From NCBI GenBank assembly GCA_021819225.1, contig JAKARU010000050.1:1-6292 (forward strand): a stretch of DNA of 6,292 nt. The letters are read 5' to 3'. Each line of letters starts with the position of its first letter. Position 1 is the first letter of the stretch. The translations under genes were made by a program, and so were the position numbers. Under the pieces are notes generated by a model. It did not search any database. It saw only the letters and a list, made by a program, of their open reading frames with translations, and was not told the DNA's origin. This document shows, in pieces, positions 1 through 5,188 of the stretch. Origin of the DNA: Thermoplasmata archaeon (lineage in GTDB: Archaea; Thermoplasmatota; Thermoplasmata; Thermoplasmatales; Thermoplasmataceae).

Positions 1-851
1 TCTTGAAGGTTGCCAATGGAAAGTATGTTGCAATTATGGATGCCGATCTGCAGCACCCACCTGAAACACTTGTTAAGATGCTCAATGAGGCAAAGAGCGG
101 AAATGATATTATAATTGCCTCGAGATATATATCAGAGGGTAGTTCCGGTAAATTTAGTTTCTTCCGAAAGATTGTATCAAAGGGTGCCACATTTCTGGCA
201 CATGCAATACTCCGTGAAACGAGAAACGTCAAGGACCCCATGTCTGGATACTTCATCTTCAGGAAGGATATACTTGATGGGAAAAAGATTGAGTCCAAGG
301 GATATAAAGTTCTACTGGAGGTGCTTGTGAAGGGCGGGCCCGATAGAAAGGTCTCGGAAGTACCGTATGTTTTTGGAGAACGTTATCTGGGACAGAGTAA
401 GTTAACAATGGGTGAAAATTTAAAATTTATTGGTTTATTATTACTTTTATCAGAATTCAGACCGTTAAAGTTCATAGTGGTTGGGCTGACCGGGATACTA
501 GTTAATGAAGGGCTTCTGTTTGCCCTGCATACCTTTACACCGCTGAGCCTGTTATATGCCGGTATCATATCGATTGAATCCTCTATACTTTCAAATTTCC
601 TGTTAAACCACCTGTGGACATTTAAGGGCAGAAGCGTTGGGACTTTATTCAGGGGGGTATCTAGATATAACCTTATAGCACTGCCAGGTGGTATAATAAA
701 TCTGTTGACTCTTCTGAAACTGGCTGAAGTCACACATTATCTGATTGCGAATATAGTCGGAATACTGCTCGCATTTGCGGTCAATTATATTGGAAGTGAA
801 ATGATCGTTTGGGGAAGAAGGAAGGGAATTCAGCCTGATAAACGAAATTAA
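1..851 (+). CDS. Polyprenol/dolichol-phosphate mannosyltransferase-like GT2 with C-terminal GtrA domain (5' partial)
   Basis: The enzyme probably transfers a sugar, likely mannose, from a nucleotide donor to a polyprenyl phosphate at the inner face of the membrane, giving a lipid-linked donor for surface glycosylation. The start is outside the window: the open frame reaches base 3 and the usual N-terminal GT2 strand and nucleotide-binding part is missing. Counting from the codon at base 3, the visible part has the metal-binding DAD (residues 13-15) followed by LQHPPE, then DPMSG (78-82) and FGERYLGQSKL (124-134), all typical of the DPM1 family. Residues about 152-275 form four hydrophobic segments of GtrA type, with NFLLNHLWTF in the second and a final NYIGSEMIVW. 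This GT2 plus four-helix layout is the one known from archaeal DPM synthases such as that of Pyrococcus. Sugar specificity cannot be read from the sequence; a glucosyl or GlcNAc transferase is possible. The 3' end overlaps the open frame of the next gene. Confidence 0.85.
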   Translation, partial: LKVANGKYVAIMDADLQHPPETLVKMLNEAKSGNDIIIASRYISEGSSGKFSFFRKIVSKGATFLAHAILRETRNVKDPMSGYFIFRKDILDGKKIESKGYKVLLEVLVKGGPDRKVSEVPYVFGERYLGQSKLTMGENLKFIGLLLLLSEFRPLKFIVVGLTGILVNEGLLFALHTFTPLSLLYAGIISIESSILSNFLLNHLWTFKGRSVGTLFRGVSRYNLIALPGGIINLLTLLKLAEVTHYLIANIVGILLAFAVNYIGSEMIVWGRRKGIQPDKRN

Positions 852-1278
852 GATTGTTGCCAGGAAAAACTGGAAGCGCTTCACTAAATTCATCTCGACC
901 GGGCTTGTAGCCTTCCTGTTTTCAGAGCTTATAATTTATGTAGGTCTGACAATATCCGGGTATAAATGGTTAATCGAAATTGATTTTTTTTCGGCTGTTT
1001 TAAGCATTGCATTGGGATTTTACCTCAACGACAATTGGACAACAAGAAATCATGGTTTTCACCCAAAAGGTGCCAGGATAACAGCTATCAGGTTGCTTGG
1101 ATATGAGGCTATATATTCATTAGGCAATCTTATCGCATACACGATCCAGTTAATTCTTTATTATTTTGTGGGGATCAATCCACTCATCGGAAACTTTGTA
1201 GGTGCTGTGGCTGCGCTTCCATTTAACTACCTTTTCACAATGAATCTCATTTGGAGAATAGATCTGAGGACCAACTGA
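835..1278 (+). CDS. GtrA-family four-helix membrane protein, start codon unresolved
   Basis: This is a small integral membrane protein of the GtrA family, whose members are linked to moving polyprenyl-phosphate-linked sugars across the membrane or to holding glycosyltransferases there. The frame is open from 805 (after a stop at 802-804) to the TGA at 1276-1278. The GtrA domain begins at about base 868 (WKRFTKFISTGLVAF) and has four hydrophobic segments, FYLNDNWTT at the end of the second and FNYLFTMNLIW at the end of the fourth. These match the positions of equivalent motifs in gene 1. There is no ATG, GTG or TTG between 805 and the TTG at 1012, and starting at 1012 would remove nearly half of the domain. 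I give CTG at 835 because GGAAGG at 820-825 lies 9 bases before it; ATA 838 or ATT 847 are alternatives. It may instead be a second GtrA domain of gene 1, separated by a one-base frameshift or sequence error. Confidence 0.7.
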   Translation: MINEIKIVARKNWKRFTKFISTGLVAFLFSELIIYVGLTISGYKWLIEIDFFSAVLSIALGFYLNDNWTTRNHGFHPKGARITAIRLLGYEAIYSLGNLIAYTIQLILYYFVGINPLIGNFVGAVAALPFNYLFTMNLIWRIDLRTN

Positions 1279-1280
1279 TA

Positions 1281-1317
1281 TTTTTTGGTTGGTAATCAAC
1301 GCTCGCGCACCAATCAA
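1281..1317 (+). terminator. Candidate transcription stop between convergent genes
   Basis: Right after the GtrA stop codon there is a run of six T (1281-1286), the kind of T-tract at which archaeal RNA polymerase stops. It overlaps an inverted repeat, TTGGTTGGT (1285-1293) with ACCAATCAA (1309-1317), which makes nine pairs including one G-U on the + strand transcript. The T-run comes before the stem rather than after it, so this is not a bacterial-type terminator. The right arm overlaps the last codons of the opposite-strand glycosyltransferase gene. The T-tract is the more believable part. Confidence 0.35.
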
Positions 1318-2303
1318 TCTATAACTACGATTCCTTCAAGTGATTTGCTATTCCAGGACTTGCTGCTTTTCTCGAGGTATTTATACTGTTCAGACGACAG
1401 CCTCAAGAGAGGTTTAGCCCTGAAGTCATCAAACTTTTTGAAGTCAGATAGAATAATTGATTCAAGTAACTTATCCATTAACATCAAATAATTGTTCTGT
1501 CCCATCTTTACAGGCCTGGTTTTTGAGAAAGTAGATCTAAGGTAGGCAAGGAAAACCTCAAGTTTCGTTGTGATTTTATTTGCCTTGTTCTTCGGGATCA
1601 TATTGAGAACATCCTGGATTGAATAGTTACAGGCGAGTATCTGGTCTTTAAATGCGCCGTTTGCCCTCAGGCCGACCTTTAAGAAATTGTCTCTCTCTGA
1701 TCTATTCAATGCTGGCAGAGGAACCGCCTGGTTGAGAATCATTCTCATTGTAACAACCGGGAAAGCAATAATGTTTGAGTATAAGGATGTCCTGGAGAGC
1801 AGGTCTATGTCTTCAGAGATCGAAAGATCCCTGTAGCCGCCACTGTGAATTAATACATCTCTGTTAATTATCATAAAATCTGAAAGCAGTATCCTCTTCT
1901 CTCCAGATCTAATATAACTGGATATCAGGTCAGCGAAGTCCAGATCATAAGAAATGGTCGAATCGAAAAAAACCAGAAATTCACCCGTTGACAGGTTAGT
2001 TGCAATTCTTTTAGCCATGCCGCCGTTTGGTGTGTCAATTCTTATTATGGAAAGTGGCTCGATTTTTCTTTCGAGATCACGAAAAAGAAAGGAATCATAC
2101 CTGCTGTTATTCTTTGCACCAATGAGGATTTCATATTTCTTTCCTACCTCTTCGCCTATCCTGTCTATGCTCAGAATTGATTTTTCGAGCGTCCTGAATG
2201 AGAATAGATCGGTCGAGATGAAGGAGATTACCATCTTATCTGGATCTTCGAGTACGTCCTTTTCGGCTGGTCTATCCAAAATAGAGAAAATATCGGGCAA
2301 CAA
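1314..2303 (-). CDS. GT2-like (GT-A fold) glycosyltransferase, soluble
   Basis: A probable cytoplasmic glycosyltransferase of about 329 residues with no membrane segments; donor and acceptor are unknown. A GT-A-like fold is suggested by VISFIST (25-31) as first strand, YEILIGAKNNS (57-67), GGMAKRIATNLSTGEFLVFFDST (94-116), and a late GGYRDLSISEDIDLLSR block (155-170). That block corresponds to the GG...EDxDL region of GT2 enzymes, where the acceptor-activating acid lies. The usual DxD metal motif is replaced by DST (114-116). The C-terminal 130 residues are charged, helical-looking and not recognised. The start is TTG at 2303, just after an in-frame stop at 2307-2309, with a TATA-like box in front. 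ATG at 2234 (residue 24), directly before the first strand, is the alternative and has no Shine-Dalgarno site. The gene converges on the GtrA gene and is divergent from the ABC operon. The neighbouring lipid-sugar genes support a role in glycan synthesis. Confidence 0.7.
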   Translation of the reverse strand: MLPDIFSILDRPAEKDVLEDPDKMVISFISTDLFSFRTLEKSILSIDRIGEEVGKKYEILIGAKNNSRYDSFLFRDLERKIEPLSIIRIDTPNGGMAKRIATNLSTGEFLVFFDSTISYDLDFADLISSYIRSGEKRILLSDFMIINRDVLIHSGGYRDLSISEDIDLLSRTSLYSNIIAFPVVTMRMILNQAVPLPALNRSERDNFLKVGLRANGAFKDQILACNYSIQDVLNMIPKNKANKITTKLEVFLAYLRSTFSKTRPVKMGQNNYLMLMDKLLESIILSDFKKFDDFRAKPLLRLSSEQYKYLEKSSKSWNSKSLEGIVVID

Positions 2304-2320
2304 TGTTCAATTGAAAGGCG

Positions 2321-2328
2321 TAATTAAA
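2321..2328 (-). promoter_or_regulatory. TATA-like box for the glycosyltransferase gene
   Basis: Read on the minus strand this is TTTAATTA, preceded by purine-rich GTAAAGG, which resembles an archaeal BRE plus TATA element. Its centre is about 22 bases before the TTG at 2303, slightly closer than the usual spacing to a transcription start. It would fit a leaderless or very short-leader mRNA and favours the TTG start over ATG 2234. Confidence 0.4.
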
Positions 2329-2426
2329 CCTTTACGCTACAAGCAAATTAAAAAGGGAAAAATGAAGAAAGTTTTTTGATTACACCATTGTGAATAATTA
2401 CGTGGATTGGTGAGACTTAAGAATTA

Positions 2427-2476
2427 GGGTAGACTATCATTAAATAATAAAGATCGATCTATCAATTAGTTTACCC
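2427..2476. repeat. Imperfect inverted repeat in the divergent spacer
   Basis: GGGTAGACTA (2427-2436) can pair with TAGTTTACCC (2467-2476) over ten positions, one of them a G-U/G-T pair, around a 30-base AT-rich centre. Two copies of CTATCA (2434-2439 and 2459-2464) lie 25 bases apart in the same block. It sits about 65-115 bases before the leaderless ATG of the ABC operon and about 125-175 bases before the glycosyltransferase start. It could be a regulator binding site or fold in a transcript; chance is also possible in AT-rich DNA. Apart from this and the two promoters I see nothing in the spacer 2304-2568. Confidence 0.4.
2451..2460. repeat. Perfect 10-base palindrome AGATCGATCT
   Basis: A perfect palindrome inside the larger inverted repeat, between the two divergent transcription units and about 80 bases upstream of the ABC operon TATA box. 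It has the symmetry of a half-site pair for a dimeric regulator, but nothing in the window identifies a protein that binds it. Confidence 0.35.
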
Positions 2477-2540
2477 CTTGATACAGGGAATGTTTTCGGT
2501 TATTGTCTTAAAATGTCCTACAAAATTTTTGGATAAATGC

Positions 2541-2548
2541 ATAAATAA
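2541..2548 (+). promoter_or_regulatory. TATA-like box for the surface protein / ABC operon
   Basis: ATAAATAA lies with its centre about 24-25 bases before the ATG at 2569. There is no Shine-Dalgarno sequence in the bases before that ATG. Box and spacing fit transcription starting at or next to the ATG, giving a leaderless mRNA for the first gene of the operon. Confidence 0.5.
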
Positions 2549-2568
2549 GCGTTTTTGATATCTAATTT

Positions 2569-3435
2569 ATGAATCCAATTATAATAAAGGTCATTATTGT
2601 TTCTTTCATCGTTTTGGGTGGTGCTGCATCTGGTTATGAAGCATACACAAATTATGCTGGCGCGAGTGGTCCCAGCATGACCCAGTTTGTCCCGGCCAAT
2701 TCTACATTTGTGGTGCAGATTCACAACTCGTCGGCTAATTACATAGCTTTTGGGGCAAACAACTCAATCGGCATACTTGCCAGCATCAGCGAAACACAGT
2801 TTTTCCAGTCTTTGAACTCTACAAATAATTATACAAAGACCAACAATTCACACGAGTATCAGATACAGTCAGTTGGAAGTTATTACGGTTTCGAAATTTT
2901 TGCTATAGAATTGAATCAGTCATTTCTGCTATCAAAAATCAGTTCTTTATACGCGTTCAACCAAAGCTATAACTTTACCAATTACTCTATTATGAACAAC
3001 CTGTCAAATATGAATTCAAGCGGGAATTTGGAGATATATCTTTCATCCGTGGGTACATCTTTCATTCTCTTAGGCGGACTGGGCGGAGTTCATGCTGGAA
3101 TCCTTGCTGAGCATGCGAAATCAGGCATCAATTATAACAGATTTATGGATCCCTCTGCCAATATATCAATTTACTATCACCAGACAAATAAGATTTTCAA
3201 CTTACTAACCGCAAATGTAACAGTTGCAGGTGGAAACCTGACAATTAATTCACATGTCAATTTCACCTCTGTAACTTACGAAACCTTTTTCCTTCAGGTA
3301 GTTGTTTCGGCAATGAAGAACATCTCAACTTCTCTAAATTACAGCATAGATAATTCTATGGTGACCTTCAATGCAGTAATTCCGCTTTCATCCATGAACA
3401 GCCTTTCCCAAATGATGAAGTCTGAAGTTGGTTAA
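2569..3435 (+). CDS. Membrane-anchored, sequon-rich surface protein of an ABC operon
   Basis: Function is unknown. The 288-residue protein has one clear N-terminal hydrophobic segment (about residues 4-22, after a Lys at 7), which can act as signal anchor, and the rest is predicted to be outside the cell. The outside part is very rich in Asn, Ser, Thr and Tyr and carries 18 N-x-S/T sequons by my count, densest at about residues 83-95 and 131-151, so heavy N-glycosylation is likely if it is exported. A short Gly-rich hydrophobic stretch (FILLGGLGGVHAGILAEH, from residue 165) seems too polar at its end to be a membrane helix. The pattern VPANSTFVVQIHN near the start faintly recalls DUF3352-type extracytoplasmic proteins; this is a guess. 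It overlaps the permease start by 8 bases and is the first gene of the operon, so it probably works with the transporter as a binding, sensing or accessory subunit. ATG 2569 is chosen for its TATA spacing. Confidence 0.75.
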   Translation: MNPIIIKVIIVSFIVLGGAASGYEAYTNYAGASGPSMTQFVPANSTFVVQIHNSSANYIAFGANNSIGILASISETQFFQSLNSTNNYTKTNNSHEYQIQSVGSYYGFEIFAIELNQSFLLSKISSLYAFNQSYNFTNYSIMNNLSNMNSSGNLEIYLSSVGTSFILLGGLGGVHAGILAEHAKSGINYNRFMDPSANISIYYHQTNKIFNLLTANVTVAGGNLTINSHVNFTSVTYETFFLQVVVSAMKNISTSLNYSIDNSMVTFNAVIPLSSMNSLSQMMKSEVG

Positions 3436-4267
3436 TTTGTCAACGGGATCTTTTGCAACCGTATATTCCCACTATTTTAAGAATTACTACCGATCAAAGA
3501 GCTTCTACTTGATGCTCTTCCTTGATTTCTTTATACTTGCACTTTTTACCTATTTTTCGCTGCGGTATCATAGCAAACTTCCTGCTTTCTTTGGCAGATT
3601 TGTGAGCCATCCTTCTCCTTCACTGGTTCAAAGTGCATTCAATTATATTTGGAGCATTGTCCTTGAGCTTTTACCCGTTTTTTCAGCAGTTTTCTTCGGT
3701 TCCCCTGCGCTTTCATCTGAAATAGAGAATAGAACAGCGTTTAATGTATTTCCACTACCTGTAAGCCGGTACACCCTTCATCTTGGAAAGTTCTTCGCAG
3801 CTCTTACAGCCACCGCACTTGTGCTGTTAATTTTTGGTGCCGGCCAGTACCTGAATTACCTGTACATCTTCCATTCACTGGAAGGCTATTCATTCTATCT
3901 ATCACTGGGTCTTTCACTGGTATTTGGTCTCGCAATACTTTCCATTACGTTCCTTGTCAGCGCCATTTATAACAAAAATCTATATGCATATATTACAGTT
4001 TTTTTGCTCTATTTTCTTGTATTCAATGCGGTTAATCTCATATTTGAATTCCTCTACAACTTTACACCCGCACTACTTTTAAGCAACGCAGCAGATATCA
4101 TTCTTGAAGTCTTTATAAACATAGATCCCTTCGCTTTTACGACCTCATTTTCAATTGCACCCGCTTCTTCCTCTATGATTATATTCGATGTTTCTGTAAT
4201 GCTGTTGTATACGTTCGTTGCACTTGCCTTATCATTATTGATTTTTGATAGGAGAGAGATAAAATGA
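3428..4267 (+). CDS. ABC-2 type transporter permease
   Basis: This is the membrane subunit of an ABC-2 class transporter, a class that moves lipids, polysaccharides, peptides or drugs outward or takes part in membrane remodelling. The 279-residue protein has about six hydrophobic segments, near residues 27-46, 70-95, 118-142, 155-180, 187-210 and 252-274. Between the second and third lies the family's cytoplasmic hallmark: E98, then ENRTAF, PLPVSR (109-114) and GK (120-121), as in NosY and similar permeases. The start at TTG 3428 overlaps the end of the surface protein gene by 8 bases; TTG 3437 is an alternative, and neither has a strong ribosome site, so translational coupling is likely. The last codons overlap the ATPase start (ATGA at 4264-4267). 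Substrate is unknown. It presumably works as a homodimer or as one half of the complex with the ATPase. Confidence 0.88.
   Translation: MVNLSTGSFATVYSHYFKNYYRSKSFYLMLFLDFFILALFTYFSLRYHSKLPAFFGRFVSHPSPSLVQSAFNYIWSIVLELLPVFSAVFFGSPALSSEIENRTAFNVFPLPVSRYTLHLGKFFAALTATALVLLIFGAGQYLNYLYIFHSLEGYSFYLSLGLSLVFGLAILSITFLVSAIYNKNLYAYITVFLLYFLVFNAVNLIFEFLYNFTPALLLSNAADIILEVFINIDPFAFTTSFSIAPASSSMIIFDVSVMLLYTFVALALSLLIFDRREIK
4251..4254 (+). promoter_or_regulatory. Shine-Dalgarno site of the ATPase gene
   Basis: GGAG followed by AGAGAT lies 9 bases before the ATG at 4264, within the end of the permease gene. It fixes the ATPase start and contrasts with the leaderless-looking starts at 2569 and 5189, as expected for a gene inside an operon. 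Confidence 0.6.
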
Positions 4268-5151
4268 GCAGTATAACATTCAAATCTGTTTCTAAGAAAT
4301 TTGGCAGCATCCAGGCACTTGATAATCTAAGCTTTTTTGTGAATCACGGAAGCACTGGCATACTTGGCCCAAACGGCTCGGGTAAAACAACAATGATGAA
4401 GATACTGACAGGCCTTCTTAGACCTGACTCTGGGGAAGTACTTGTCAACGATATTGAGGTAGTAAAGGAGCCAAAAAAGGCGATGAGATTTGTTGGATCC
4501 CTGATAGAACAACCTGAATTCTACACCTACCTCACAGGATACGAAACGCTTGAATTTGCCTGCAGGATCCGTGGTTTATCCAAAATAGATACCTTAACTG
4601 AGATTCAGAGGGTTTCAAAATTAACTGGTTGCAATACATACCTTGACAGGCGTACAGGCGGATATTCACGTGGTATGAAACAGAGACTTGGTCTTTCTCT
4701 CGCATTAGCTGGTGATCCCGATATTTTAGTACTTGATGAGCCAACTTTTGGCCTAGATCCAAAAGGTATGAAGGAGTTGGGTTCACTCATACTTGATCTA
4801 AGAAAGGTGAAGACAATACTATTCTCCACGCATATAATATCAGAAGCCAAGGAGCTCTGTGACAGAGTAATAATTATGGAAAATGGAATTCAGAAATATG
4901 ATTCCTTGAATGATAGCACAAATGAAACCATCAGCATATCAGTGAGTGGCAGAATCAGCAATATCCCTGATCTTTCCAAATTTGGCTCATACTCATTCAA
5001 GGAAAATCTCATACTTGTTTCAAAGACTGATGGGGTTGAAAATTCTGATATTGTTGAATTATTGGTTAAAAATGGAATAAAAATTCAAACTGTTGAATCC
5101 TACAATAACATCGAGGGAAAGTATCTATCCGTGGTTGAACACGCAAGTTGA
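4264..5151 (+). CDS. ABC transporter ATP-binding protein (CcmA/NatA-like)
   Basis: The ATPase hydrolyses ATP at the cytoplasmic face to drive the permease encoded just upstream. All nucleotide-binding motifs are present: Walker A GPNGSGKTT (35-43), Q-loop Gln83, signature YSRGMKQR (134-141), Walker B ILVLDEP (154-160) with catalytic Glu159, D-loop GLDP (163-166) and switch His190. The signature form YSRGM is normal for this drug/lipid exporter branch. Residues from about 215 to 295 form a separate C-terminal domain of the kind many ABC-2 ATPases have for regulation or permease contact. The length of 295 residues is normal for the family. ATG 4264 overlaps the permease stop in ATGA and has a good ribosome site. 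No terminator hairpin is visible after the TGA; the pheS promoter follows within a few bases. Confidence 0.95.
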   Translation: MSSITFKSVSKKFGSIQALDNLSFFVNHGSTGILGPNGSGKTTMMKILTGLLRPDSGEVLVNDIEVVKEPKKAMRFVGSLIEQPEFYTYLTGYETLEFACRIRGLSKIDTLTEIQRVSKLTGCNTYLDRRTGGYSRGMKQRLGLSLALAGDPDILVLDEPTFGLDPKGMKELGSLILDLRKVKTILFSTHIISEAKELCDRVIIMENGIQKYDSLNDSTNETISISVSGRISNIPDLSKFGSYSFKENLILVSKTDGVENSDIVELLVKNGIKIQTVESYNNIEGKYLSVVEHAS

Positions 5152-5157
5152 TGTATA

Positions 5158-5165
5158 TTTATAAT
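5158..5165 (+). promoter_or_regulatory. TATA box for pheS
   Basis: TTTATAAT, inside the AT-only stretch from 5153 to 5168, is centred about 27 bases before the ATG at 5189. This is the classic archaeal distance from TATA box to transcription start, so the mRNA would begin at or next to the start codon. No Shine-Dalgarno site is present. The box shows pheS has its own promoter although it lies only 37 bases after the ATPase gene. Confidence 0.65.
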
Positions 5166-5188
5166 ATAGATTTCCATACTACGCTTAG

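Noticed and set aside
1012..1278. An 88-residue ORF starting at TTG 1012 as the full GtrA gene
   Set aside because: The same frame codes GtrA-like sequence from about 868, including the first helix, so this start would cut the domain nearly in half.
1954..2379. 141-residue + strand ORF across the start of the glycosyltransferase gene
   Set aside because: It is antisense to the GT2-like gene over most of its length, has low-complexity Ser/Lys-rich content and no recognisable domain or promoter.
2490..2558. 22-codon ORF (ATG to TGA) in the divergent spacer
   Set aside because: No ribosome site or conserved feature, and it runs through the TATA box of the ABC operon; expected by chance.
2518..2724. 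68-residue minus-strand ORF over the start of the surface protein gene
   Set aside because: It lies antisense to the sequon-rich protein and its operon promoter, with no domain or start signal.
3413..3426. ATGATGA followed closely by CTGA, resembling C and D boxes of an archaeal guide RNA
   Set aside because: The boxes are only a few bases apart, which leaves no guide, and they lie inside the coding end of the surface protein gene.
4663..4686. ATPase signature YSRGM instead of LSGGQ
   Set aside because: This form is common in the CcmA/NatA-like exporter ATPases and does not suggest loss of activity.
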